A DNA stretch of 64,000 nt, from NCBI GenBank assembly GCA_049323655.1, contig JBMONO010000041.1:1-64000 (forward strand), in the 5' to 3' direction. Position 1 is the first letter of the stretch, and the number at the start of each line of letters is the position of its first letter. Under the pieces are notes generated by a model. It saw only the letters and a program-made list of their open reading frames with translations. It made no database searches and was not told the origin of the DNA. The DNA is from DB1 sp049323655 (GTDB lineage: Bacteria > Desulfobacterota > Desulfobulbia > Desulfobulbales > SURF-16). A program made the translations under genes and the position numbers. Shown piece by piece: positions 49,568-57,523 of this stretch.

Positions 49568-50509
49568 ATGAAGCGCATTCTCATTGTCGGCGACATCCTC
49601 GGCAGTTCCTCTGAGCATAAAATTCTCCTCGAGGCGAAGGGGTACCAGCCCCTGTTCACCAAAAAACTGCAATCCGCCGTCTCGCTCATCCTGGAGGATC
49701 CGCCGGACATGCTCGTCATGGAGGCTGGATTCGGCGACGAGCCGGACAGCATGGCGCTGCTCGGTGCGGTCAAGGGCTGCCTGCAGAAGACCAACATCCC
49801 GGTTCTGCTGGTGGTGACGGAAAAGCATGTCGCCGTCGGTATCGACTGGCAGACCTATCAGGTTGATGATATTCTGGTCCGCCCCTTTTCTCCGGAGCTG
49901 ATGCTGGCCCGCATCGAACTCGCCGAGGCGCGGATGATCCGTGTCTTTGACAACAATCCGCTGACCAAGCTGCCGGGTAATACTTCCATCCTCAAGGCCA
50001 TCCAGCGCGCCATCGACGCTGACGAGAGTTACGGGGTCTGCTACATCGATATCGACAATTTCAAACCCTACAACGACCGCTATGGTTTTTCCCAGGGCGA
50101 TGACGTCATCCTCATGGTGGCCCGCATCGCGGTCAACGTCATCGATGAGTTGGCCAGGGTCGGCAGCTTTGTCGGCCACGTCGGCGGCGACGATTTTGTC
50201 TTTATCGTCCGCGAGGAAAAGGTGAAACCGGTCTGTGAGCGGATTCTCGCCAATTTCGATGTGGTGCGTAACATGTTCATCCCGGCCGAGGATCTCCGGG
50301 CCGGCTGTTATGTGGAAAAGGACCGGCAGGGCCGGGAGACCATCTTCGGGCTGCTCAGTCTCTCCATCGCCGTGGTTATGACCGGCTCCCATGTCTACAG
50401 CCATTCCGGCGAGGTGGCCACCGCCGCCTCTGAAGTAAAGCATTTTGTCAAGCAGAAGGAGGGCAGTAATTATATGATCGACCGCCGTTCGCTGAAGAAA
50501 AAGTTGTAA
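49568..50509 (+). CDS. Pseudo-receiver plus degenerate GGDEF protein
   Basis: A 313-residue protein. Residues 1-120 look like a receiver fold, but the phospho-acceptor position is E52 (LVMEAGF) and only one pocket acid is present, so phosphorylation is unlikely. The C-terminal GGDEF-like domain has PLTKLPGNTSI, YIDIDNFKPYNDRYG and the signature GGDDF at 206-210. The fourth residue is Asp where active cyclases have Glu, so diguanylate cyclase activity is uncertain. It follows the HDOD gene and may read or bind GTP or c-di-GMP. Confidence 0.85.
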   Translation: MKRILIVGDILGSSSEHKILLEAKGYQPLFTKKLQSAVSLILEDPPDMLVMEAGFGDEPDSMALLGAVKGCLQKTNIPVLLVVTEKHVAVGIDWQTYQVDDILVRPFSPELMLARIELAEARMIRVFDNNPLTKLPGNTSILKAIQRAIDADESYGVCYIDIDNFKPYNDRYGFSQGDDVILMVARIAVNVIDELARVGSFVGHVGGDDFVFIVREEKVKPVCERILANFDVVRNMFIPAEDLRAGCYVEKDRQGRETIFGLLSLSIAVVMTGSHVYSHSGEVATAASEVKHFVKQKEGSNYMIDRRSLKKKL

Positions 50510-50945
50510 CAGCCCATTTGCCAGCGGTTTCTAACCTGTCGTTTTCGATTTTATCCCGGCCGGGATTTTCTCCTTTTCCCTCCAAGGTCTTTTCCCTTTT
50601 TTTATGTATTTTTCGTTTCCCTCTGTCGACACGGGAAGACGACATTGGATTGATGAGAAAAAAAAGACGCATATGGCAGGATATGGTTGCCAAATGGGTC
50701 GAGTGGGGTATATATGCAAAACATCTTTCAATGACAGGTCGTTTTATTTCGTGATCATGTTTTCTCTTTTTGCTGCACTGGCCGCCAGCATCGGCGTCCG
50801 CCATGCACTTTTTCGTCACTGTGCCGATTGAGACATGAAATGACGACCACCTTTTAATAAAGCATGAACCAGTGATGTCATCGCTGCATTTCGCGTCAGC
50901 CGGCGCGGCAAGAATGGGATGACAAGCCCGCATGGGAGGAAAACG
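50510..50945. other. Long leader region before the MucR-like gene
   Basis: About 436 bp with no supported gene. It holds pyrimidine-rich runs at 50565-50605 and a short 75-codon frame (50604-50831) that has no ribosome site and no recognisable product. The GGGAGG ribosome site of the next gene lies at its end. Confidence 0.55.
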
Positions 50946-51422
50946 ATGAGCAGATCACTTGTTGAGATGGCCGCGGATATCGTTCAGTCACAATGCGCAT
51001 CCGCAACCATGACCGCCGACGAAATCAAGGAGTCGTTGCAGCAGACCTTTTCCGTGCTGCAATCCCTGCAGAAGATCGAATTGACCGCCGGCACAGAGCC
51101 TCCCGCCGAGGAAGGGAGAGAATCTTCCGATGTCGTTGCCGTGGCCCCGGAAAAATCGATCCAAAAAAACCGGATCATTTGCCTGGAATGTGGCCAGTCC
51201 TTTACCCAGCTTTCTCCGAAACATTTGGCCAGCCACGGACTTTCCGGCCGCGACTACCGGAAAAAATACGGTTTTTCGCTCCGTCAACCCCTGTGCGCCC
51301 GGGCATTGACCGAGCGCCGTAAAAAGGCGGGCAAGGACCGTGGGGTGCCCGAGAATCTGTTGAAAGCAATTGCGGCCCGGAAGAAGAAAACGGGCGGCAA
51401 AGGCAAGGCGGCAAAGGAATAA
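50946..51422 (+). CDS. MucR/Ros-family transcriptional regulator
   Basis: A 158-residue protein. The C-terminal half is the MucR module: IICLECGQSFTQLSPKHLASHGLSGRDYRKKYGFS, with the C-x2-C...H-x3-5-H zinc ligands of the prokaryotic zinc finger, then a Lys-rich tail. The N terminus (SLVEMAADIVQSQCAS) matches the oligomerisation helix. MucR-type proteins bind AT-rich promoters and act as global or nucleoid-like regulators. GGGAGG precedes ATG 50946. It stands 24 bp before murI, so the two may share a message. Confidence 0.9.
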   Translation: MSRSLVEMAADIVQSQCASATMTADEIKESLQQTFSVLQSLQKIELTAGTEPPAEEGRESSDVVAVAPEKSIQKNRIICLECGQSFTQLSPKHLASHGLSGRDYRKKYGFSLRQPLCARALTERRKKAGKDRGVPENLLKAIAARKKKTGGKGKAAKE

Positions 51423-51446
51423 TCGGCGGCGTGACAGGCAGCGGAC

Positions 51447-52241
51447 GTGATAGGCATCTTTGATTCAGGCGTCGGCGGCATGACAGTGGCCCGGGCCATT
51501 GAACAGCTGCTGCCGAAAAAAAATATCGTCTATTTCGGTGATTTGGCCCGTACTCCCTACGGCTCGAAAAGCCCGGAAACCATTCGCCGCTATTCGCGAC
51601 AGAATACCGAGCTGCTGCTGGAAAAGGGTGCGAAAATCATTGTCATCGCATGCAATTCGGCGGCCAGCGTTGCCTCGGATCTACTGGCAGCCGAATGCAG
51701 CGCTCCGGTGTTCGAGGTCATCACCCCGGCCATTGATCGGGCGGTTCGGCTGTCGAAAAGCGGGCGGATCGGCGTCATCGGCACCCGGGCAACGATCAAG
51801 AGCACCATCTACGAGACGAAGATCCGCCAGATCCGCCCCGATGCCGCGGTTTTTTCCCAGCCGTGCCCGTTGCTCGTTCCCCTGGTGGAAGAGGGATGGC
51901 TCGACAAGCGTGAAACGAAGATGATCATCCGGCGCTATCTTCATCCCCTCAAACATAAAGGGGTCGATACCCTGGTGCTCGGCTGTACCCACTATCCGCT
52001 GCTCAAGCACCTGATCGCCACCCGGATCGGCAACGGGGTTGATGTGATTGATTCATCCACCGCCGTGGCCTGGGTGGTTAAACAATACCTCATCGATCAC
52101 CCGGAAATGGACAGACTGCTCGACGACGGCGGCCGGAGGCATTATTATGTCTCCGACGTCACCGAGGCCGCTCAGACAACGGCGGAGCGGATTTTCGGCA
52201 GAAAGGTGGAACTCGTGCAGGTGGACTTGGAGGGAAAATAA
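51447..52241 (+). CDS. murI: Glutamate racemase
   Basis: A 264-residue racemase starting with GTG. The two catalytic cysteines lie in VIACNSAAS and LVLGCTHYPLL, and the family starts MIGIFDSGVGGMTVARAI. It supplies D-glutamate for peptidoglycan. Three bases separate it from lolA, so the two envelope genes are coupled. Confidence 0.95.
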   Translation: MIGIFDSGVGGMTVARAIEQLLPKKNIVYFGDLARTPYGSKSPETIRRYSRQNTELLLEKGAKIIVIACNSAASVASDLLAAECSAPVFEVITPAIDRAVRLSKSGRIGVIGTRATIKSTIYETKIRQIRPDAAVFSQPCPLLVPLVEEGWLDKRETKMIIRRYLHPLKHKGVDTLVLGCTHYPLLKHLIATRIGNGVDVIDSSTAVAWVVKQYLIDHPEMDRLLDDGGRRHYYVSDVTEAAQTTAERIFGRKVELVQVDLEGK

Positions 52242-52244
52242 GGT

Positions 52245-52907
52245 ATGATACGAAACGTGCTGGTGGCGCAATTGTTGCTGCTCGTCCTGGCCATCCCCGG
52301 CGTCTGTGGCGAACTGGCCCTTACTCCGGCGGAGATTGCCGGCCGGATTCAGGAAAAATATGAAAAGACCCGGGCTTTCCGGGCCGATTTCCAGCAGACC
52401 TCGACGGTCGGCGGCATGCAGCACCGCCAGCGCCGCGGCAGCGGCACCATGGCCATCCAGAAACCCTCTTTTCTCCGCTGGGATTATTCCGAACCGGAGC
52501 AGCAGGTGCTGGTCAGCGACGGCAAGGAGTTTTTTCTCTATTTTGCCGCGGAGCGACAGATGATCGTCACCCCGGCCAAGGAGTATCTCCAGGAGGATGT
52601 GACCTACAGCTTTTTTTCCGGCACCGGCAATCTGCTGCGGGATTTCGAGGTAACGGAACTGCCCGGATATCTGGCCGGGGAGGAAGAGGCCGCCATTGCC
52701 CTTCGACCGAAGAAACCGCATCCTCAGGTTGATGTCATGCATGTCTGGGTGGATGAAAACACCTATCTCATCACCCGCCTGCAGGTCTTTGATCATCTGG
52801 GCAGCATGACTGAGCTGGTCTTTGCCAACCCGGTGGTTGATCAGCCCTACCCGGAGGAGTTTTTCCGCTTTACCCCGCCCGAAGGAACGGAGATCATCAG
52901 GCAGTAG
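52245..52907 (+). CDS. lolA: Outer-membrane lipoprotein carrier protein LolA
   Basis: A 220-residue periplasmic protein: a signal peptide (LLLLVLAIPGVCG) followed by the LolA fold. Typical features are the DFQQTSTVGG segment, the KPSFLRWDYSEPEQQVLVSDGKEF strand pair and the C-terminal VFANPVVDQPYPEEFFRFTPPEGTEII. It ferries lipoproteins from LolCDE to the outer membrane. AAGGT precedes ATG 52245. Confidence 0.92.
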   Translation: MIRNVLVAQLLLLVLAIPGVCGELALTPAEIAGRIQEKYEKTRAFRADFQQTSTVGGMQHRQRRGSGTMAIQKPSFLRWDYSEPEQQVLVSDGKEFFLYFAAERQMIVTPAKEYLQEDVTYSFFSGTGNLLRDFEVTELPGYLAGEEEAAIALRPKKPHPQVDVMHVWVDENTYLITRLQVFDHLGSMTELVFANPVVDQPYPEEFFRFTPPEGTEIIRQ

Positions 52908-52949
52908 AGCCGGCGCCCCGCCGACGGCCAGCTCTACTGCTGACGCTGC

Positions 52950-54758
52950 ATGATGCCTCCCAATCGTCCTTTTCATGTCGAGCTGATTTCCATGCCGTGG
53001 GCCGCCTTTCATCGGCCTTCGGTCCAGCTCGGGGCACTGGCCGCTTTTCTCCGCAGTAAAGATGCACGCGTGCAGGTGTCTTGCCGGCATCCCTATCTGG
53101 GGCTGGCCCGTGATCTTGGCAAAGATCTTTATCACGCCATTTCTGCCAATGTCTGGGTCTGTGAGGCCCTCTATGCCGCTCTCCTTTTTCCGGAGCAGCG
53201 TGAGCAGGCCCGCCGGTTGGCGGAACGGGAGTTCCGAGCCGGCAACTCCACGATTTTCCTGGGGTTTGATCAAGTCTGCGGCCTGCTGGAGAAAAATATT
53301 GCCGAGTGGCTGGAAAAAACGGAGTGGGCGACTATCGATCTCGTCGGGTTTTCCGTCTGTTTCAACCAGCTCTTTGCCACCCTGGTCGCGGTCCGCGCCC
53401 TCAAAGAGATCCGGCCCGATCTGCCGGTGGTGCTGGGCGGCTCCGCCTGTCACGCCGAGGCGGCCCCGGCTTTTTTCCGTTTGTTCTCCGTTGATTACCT
53501 GATCAGCGGTGAAGGAGAGGAGCCGCTCTTTTCCCTCTGTCGCCATCTGGCCGGGAAATCGCGTAAACTGCACGCCCGGGTGCATCATGCCGACCGTGGC
53601 GAGGCGACGACAGTGGGGAATGCTGACGATCAGCTCGACATGGCACTGTTGCCCCGGCCCGACTATGATGACTATTTTCGCGAGATGGAGACCATTTTTC
53701 CTGGCCGACCTTTTATCCCGAGTTTGCCGGTGGAGTTTTCCCGGGGCTGTTGGTGGCGGAAGTGCGCCTTCTGTAATCTCAATCTCCAGTGGCACGGTTA
53801 CCGCTGGAAAAAAGCGGAAAACATGGCGGCCGAGGTCGCAGCTCTGGCCGCGCGCCACCGAAGTCTCGATTTTGCCTTTACCGATAACGCCCTGCCGCCG
53901 GCCGAGGCGCTCTCCTTCTTTACCGCCATGGCGGCTTCAGGCCGGGATTATCGTTTTTTCGGGGAGATCCGCGCCGATTATCGCGGTGCCCGCCTGAGCC
54001 GGAGCCGCGCCGGCGGCCTGACCGCTGTGCAGGTTGGCATTGAGGCCTTCAGCAATTCCCTGCTGAGGCGATTTGCCAAGGGGGTGACGGTGATCGACAA
54101 TCTGGCGATCATGCGTGATGCCGCGGCCTCCGGCGTGGTGCTCGACGGCAACCTGATTGTCGAATTTCCAGGCAGCACTGGAGAGGAGGTGGAGGAGACC
54201 CTGATGGTCCTCGATTTTGTCCTGCCCTTTCACCCCCTGACCACTGCCTCTTTTTTTCTCGGTCATGGCAGCCCGGTGGATTGCCGGGCCGCTGACCATG
54301 GCATTCGCGCCACCGTTGTCCACCCCCGTTTTGCCGCCATGCTGCCCGCGGCCATTGCCAAAGCATTTCCTTTTCTCATCAAGGGCTATCGAGGCGATCG
54401 CGGCCAGCAGCGGCGGCAGTGGCGACCGGTGGTGGACAAGGTGCGCAACTGGCGACTCTTCCATGAGAAACAGCGCCCCCAGGGCAACTCCCTGCTCTGT
54501 CGCCGCGACGGCGGGGATTTTCTCATCATCCGCCAGGTTCGGGATAACGGCGAGGTGCAGCATCATCGACTGGCCGGGCTGTCGCGGCGCATCTTTTGTG
54601 TTTGCGACGAGATCGTCTCCTTGCCGGAACTGGCCGCCCTCTTTCCGGCCCTGCCGGTGGATCGCATCGAGGGTTTTTTGCTTGATCTTGTTGAGAAACG
54701 TCTGGTGTTTCGGGACGGGGATCGTTATCTCGCCCTGGCGGCCCGGGAAAGCGGGTGA
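52950..54758 (+). CDS. Radical SAM protein with N-terminal B12-binding-like domain and unusual cluster motif
   Basis: A 602-residue protein. Residues ~130-220 form a cobalamin-binding-like Rossmann region (LVGFSVCFNQLFATLVAV...VVLGGSACH...YLISGEGEEPLF). The radical SAM core starts FSRGCWWRKCAFCNLN, giving Cys at 267, 272 and 275: CX4CX2C rather than CX3CX2C. GRPFIPSLPVEFSRGCWW and the following blocks resemble the RiPP-maturation radical SAM C-methyltransferase class, whose motif is also expanded. A C-terminal ~120-residue domain ends the protein. No peptide-precursor gene is visible beside it. The substrate is unknown. Confidence 0.82.
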   Translation: MMPPNRPFHVELISMPWAAFHRPSVQLGALAAFLRSKDARVQVSCRHPYLGLARDLGKDLYHAISANVWVCEALYAALLFPEQREQARRLAEREFRAGNSTIFLGFDQVCGLLEKNIAEWLEKTEWATIDLVGFSVCFNQLFATLVAVRALKEIRPDLPVVLGGSACHAEAAPAFFRLFSVDYLISGEGEEPLFSLCRHLAGKSRKLHARVHHADRGEATTVGNADDQLDMALLPRPDYDDYFREMETIFPGRPFIPSLPVEFSRGCWWRKCAFCNLNLQWHGYRWKKAENMAAEVAALAARHRSLDFAFTDNALPPAEALSFFTAMAASGRDYRFFGEIRADYRGARLSRSRAGGLTAVQVGIEAFSNSLLRRFAKGVTVIDNLAIMRDAAASGVVLDGNLIVEFPGSTGEEVEETLMVLDFVLPFHPLTTASFFLGHGSPVDCRAADHGIRATVVHPRFAAMLPAAIAKAFPFLIKGYRGDRGQQRRQWRPVVDKVRNWRLFHEKQRPQGNSLLCRRDGGDFLIIRQVRDNGEVQHHRLAGLSRRIFCVCDEIVSLPELAALFPALPVDRIEGFLLDLVEKRLVFRDGDRYLALAARESG

Positions 54759-54798
54759 TCATGATGGCCGGGGCGGTCGGGATAACGAGTGAAAAAAT

Positions 54799-54899
54799 GA
54801 TAGTCTCGTAAACACTCGCAACCCATGGCAGGCGGGCACGTGAAAACAACGAATTACAAAACATGGCCCGTCGGAATCGCGGCCTTTTACGATTCCGAC
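54799..54899 (+). repeat. Family 2 element, unit A
   Basis: 101 bp from GATAGTCTCG to CGATTCCGAC, bounded by AAAAAAT on both sides (54792-54798 and 54900-54906). It contains GTCGGAATCG...CGATTCCGAC, an inverted repeat near its right end. Its left end resembles that of family 1. Confidence 0.85.
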
Positions 54900-54906
54900 A
54901 AAAAAT

Positions 54907-55007
54907 GATGGTCCCGCAAAAACCCGCAAACCACGGCGGGCGGGAACGAGAAAACAACGAGCTACAATACACCGCCCGTCGGAATCGTGGCTTTTTACGA
55001 TTCCGAC
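54907..55007 (+). repeat. Family 2 element, unit B
   Basis: 101 bp from GATGGTCCCG to CGATTCCGAC, about 80% identical to unit A by eye. It shares the AAAAAAT on its left with unit A and has AAAAAAT on its right (55008-55014), directly next to MITE copy 6. The periodicity of the pair is 108 bp. Confidence 0.85.
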
Positions 55008-55014
55008 AAAAAAT

Positions 55015-55148
55015 GATGGAATCGTAAAAACTGAAAATTAACCACAGAGACCGCAGATCGCACAGAGATAAATAATTATAATTAAAAGATTTTTTCTCGT
55101 CGTTCTCTGTGCGCTCTGTGGTGAAAAAAGACTTTTTACGGGTTTGTC
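55015..55148 (+). mobile_element. MITE-like element, family 1, copy 6
   Basis: 134 bp, GATGGAATCGTAAAAAC to ACGGGTTTGTC, with exact flanking repeats AAAAAT at 55009-55014 and 55149-55154. The right-hand repeat includes the first bases of the cobU ATG at 55153, so the insertion is at the start codon itself. Confidence 0.9.
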
Positions 55149-55152
55149 AAAA

Positions 55153-55686
55153 ATGAAATACCCTGTGAAAGAGACATTGCTGGTGGTCGGCGGCTGCCGC
55201 AGCGGCAAGAGCCGTTTTGCCGAACAGTGGGCAGTCGAACGAAGCGGCCGGCGAACCTATGTCGCCACCATGGTGACGGGTGATGATCCGGAACTGGCGG
55301 AGCGGGTGCGCCGGCACCGGCTGGAACGCGACCGGCTGTGGCGGATTGTCGAGGAATCGTCGAACATCGCTGCCGTGATCGGGGAAACGGCGCCTGATAC
55401 CGATCTCTTTCTCATCGACTGCCTCACCCTGTGGCTGACCAATCTGCTTCTGCGCGGTGACAGTGACGAGGCCATTCTTGCCAAGGTGGGGGAGCTGGCC
55501 GAGGCTATTCGTCACTGCCCGGCATCGGTGGTGCTGGTGGCCAACGAGGTGGGGCTCGGCATTGTCCCTGAGGCGCCGCTGGCCCGGCGTTTCCGTGACC
55601 TGGCCGGTTGGTGTAACCAGCGGATCGGCGCCTGCTGCGACAGGGTGGTTTTCATGGCAGCCGGGTTGCCGCTTTATCTGAAGTGA
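55153..55686 (+). CDS. cobU: Adenosylcobinamide kinase / adenosylcobinamide-phosphate guanylyltransferase
   Basis: A 177-residue CobU. The P-loop GGCRSGKSRFAE, the YVATMVTGDDPELAERVRRHR segment with the guanylylated His in RRHRLER and the IDCLTLWLTNLL block are conserved. It phosphorylates and guanylylates cobinamide in the late steps of cobalamin assembly. The ATG lies four bases after the end of a MITE-like element, and no Shine-Dalgarno sequence is visible; translation may be weak or rely on a later start. The stop is 10 bp before the CobD-like gene. Confidence 0.92.
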   Translation: MKYPVKETLLVVGGCRSGKSRFAEQWAVERSGRRTYVATMVTGDDPELAERVRRHRLERDRLWRIVEESSNIAAVIGETAPDTDLFLIDCLTLWLTNLLLRGDSDEAILAKVGELAEAIRHCPASVVLVANEVGLGIVPEAPLARRFRDLAGWCNQRIGACCDRVVFMAAGLPLYLK

Positions 55687-55696
55687 GGAGGCAGGG

Positions 55697-56764
55697 ATGA
55701 ACAGACATGGAGGCAATATTGTTGCCACCGCCCGTGAACTCGGCTGTCGGGTGACGGACCTCATTGATATGAGCAGCAATCTGACCCCCCTGGGGATGGC
55801 GCCGGGGCTGCGGAAGACGCTGGAGCAGGGGCTCGACCAGATCGCCTATCTGCCGGAGACCGCGAGTGAAACCCTGCGCCGGCTCTTTGCCGCGGCCCAT
55901 GGCCTGGCCGAGGACGAGGTGCTGGTCGGCAACGGCACCACCGAATTCATCTTTGACCTGCCTCGCCTCTTTGCCGGCGGTCGGGCGCTGATCGTCACGC
56001 CCACCTATGCCGATTATACCCTGGCCTGTTCCTGGGCCGGGATGCAGGCAGAGGAGTTCATGCTCGACCCGGACTCTGATTTTCAACTGCCCCTGGAGCG
56101 GCTGGCCGCGGAGCTGAACGGCGGTGAGCTGGTTTTTCTTTGCAATCCGAACAATCCAACCGGCGGCCTTCTCCCCCATGACGTCCTGCGCGATTTCCTC
56201 AATCGCCATCCGCGCACCTTTTTTCTGGTGGATGAATCCTACCTGCCGTTCACCCGGGAACCGTCGCTGCTTGCCGCCCCCTTGCCGGCCAATCTCTTTG
56301 TCCTCTTTTCTTCTTCAAAAATATATGGTATTCCAGGACTCCGGCTTGGTTTTCTCGCCGCCCGCCCGGCGAATCTGCGTCGCTTCGGCGAGCGCCGTCG
56401 GCCCTGGGGCGTCAACCGGCTGGCCCAACTGGCCGGAGAATATCTGCTGCAGTACGGCGAGGAATATGCCGACGAGGTGCGTGCCTTTGTCGCCACCGAG
56501 CGGCCCTGGTTTATCGCCGAGCTGGCCCGGATCCCGGCGATCCGCATCGTGCCCGGCGCCGCCAATTTCATTCTCTGCCGGCTGACCGGCAGGATGCGGG
56601 CCGCCGAGCTGCGGGAGAGGATGCTGGCCTGCCGGATCATGATCCGTAATTGCGCCAATTTCAGCGGACTCGATGATTCCTATTTCCGGGTCTCCCTGAA
56701 GAGCCGGCGGGAAAACGAAACCTTCCTGCGGGCGCTAACCGCCATCCTGGCCACGGCCGAGTAA
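55697..56764 (+). CDS. cobD: CobD-like L-threonine O-3-phosphate decarboxylase
   Basis: A 355-residue fold-type I PLP enzyme. HGGN at the start (NRHGGNIVATARELG), SSNLTPLG, LCNPNNPTGGLL, VDESYLPF and the PLP lysine in FSSSKIYGIPGLRLGF match CobD, which is close to histidinol-phosphate aminotransferase. The HGGN start and adjacency to cobU favour cobalamin side-chain synthesis ((R)-1-amino-2-propanol phosphate) over histidine synthesis. GAGGAGGCAGGG precedes ATG 55697. Confidence 0.88.
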   Translation: MNRHGGNIVATARELGCRVTDLIDMSSNLTPLGMAPGLRKTLEQGLDQIAYLPETASETLRRLFAAAHGLAEDEVLVGNGTTEFIFDLPRLFAGGRALIVTPTYADYTLACSWAGMQAEEFMLDPDSDFQLPLERLAAELNGGELVFLCNPNNPTGGLLPHDVLRDFLNRHPRTFFLVDESYLPFTREPSLLAAPLPANLFVLFSSSKIYGIPGLRLGFLAARPANLRRFGERRRPWGVNRLAQLAGEYLLQYGEEYADEVRAFVATERPWFIAELARIPAIRIVPGAANFILCRLTGRMRAAELRERMLACRIMIRNCANFSGLDDSYFRVSLKSRRENETFLRALTAILATAE

Positions 56765-56785
56765 AGCATAACAGGCTAAAATAGT

Positions 56786-57316
56786 ATGAGAATCGCCATT
56801 CTATCCGATACCCACGACCAGGTCGGCAATCTACGGGCCGCGATCCGCTATTGCAACGCCTACAACGTCCAGTTGCTGATTCACTGCGGTGATCTGATCT
56901 CGCCCTTCATGCTGGAGGAGCTGGCCGAATTTGCCGGCGCCGTGCATCTGATCTACGGTAATAATGTCGGCGATCAGCATCTTATCTCCCAGGCCTGCGG
57001 CACCCGCTTCCCGTCCATCAGCCATCACGGCGTGCTGGGTGCGGTGGAGGCGGCCGGGCTCAAGATCGCCTTTCACCACTATCCGCAGGTGGCCCGCGGA
57101 CTTGCCAGCCAGGGGCTGTTTGATGTCGTCTGCTGCGGCCACAATCACCGCTACGGGGTGGAGGAGATCGGCGGAACGCTGCTGATCAACCCCGGCGACA
57201 TGCTTGGCAAGGAGAATCAACCCTGTTTCGCCATTTTTGACAGCCTGTCGCGCAGGGTGGAAAAGGTCGAGGTGGGGGTGAAGATGGATCTGGGAAGAGC
57301 CGGCGACGGCGCGTGA
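56786..57316 (+). CDS. YfcE/MJ0936-type metallophosphoesterase
   Basis: A 176-residue phosphodiesterase. The metal motifs appear in order: SDTHDQ, HCGDLISP, YGNNVGD (N/D in place of the usual GN.D), and CGHNHRYGVEE. Homologues cleave phosphodiester bonds in small substrates; the physiological one is unknown. It begins 21 bp after the CobD-like gene, possibly part of the same message, but no cobalamin link is evident in the sequence. Confidence 0.88.
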   Translation: MRIAILSDTHDQVGNLRAAIRYCNAYNVQLLIHCGDLISPFMLEELAEFAGAVHLIYGNNVGDQHLISQACGTRFPSISHHGVLGAVEAAGLKIAFHHYPQVARGLASQGLFDVVCCGHNHRYGVEEIGGTLLINPGDMLGKENQPCFAIFDSLSRRVEKVEVGVKMDLGRAGDGA

Positions 57317-57354
57317 GTCGCTCGCCTTGCGGGGCAGACTGCCGGGACAAACCT

Positions 57355-57489
57355 GATGGTATCGTAAAAATTGAAAATCAACCACAGAGGTCAGGGAGCA
57401 CACAGGGATAACTGATTATAATTCAGAGATATTTTCTCTGTGTCCTCTGTGATCTCTGTGGTGAAAAAAAAGATTTTTACGATTTCATC
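57355..57489 (+). mobile_element. MITE-like element, family 1, copy 7
   Basis: 135 bp, GATGGTATCGTAAAAATTG to TACGATTTCATC, with exact flanking repeats AAACCT at 57349-57354 and 57490-57495. The right end has diverged (TTTCATC for TTTGTC). It ends 34 bp before the S1-domain gene. Confidence 0.9.
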
Positions 57490-57523
57490 AAACCTGACAC
57501 AGAGAAAATACAGGACAAACAGT

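Noticed and set aside
50604..50831. 75-codon small membrane protein gene
   Set aside because: The C-terminal hydrophobic stretch is weak, there is no Shine-Dalgarno sequence and the product is not recognisable.
52053..53858. 601-codon frame antisense to lolA and the radical SAM gene
   Set aside because: It crosses three well-supported genes and has no recognisable domain.
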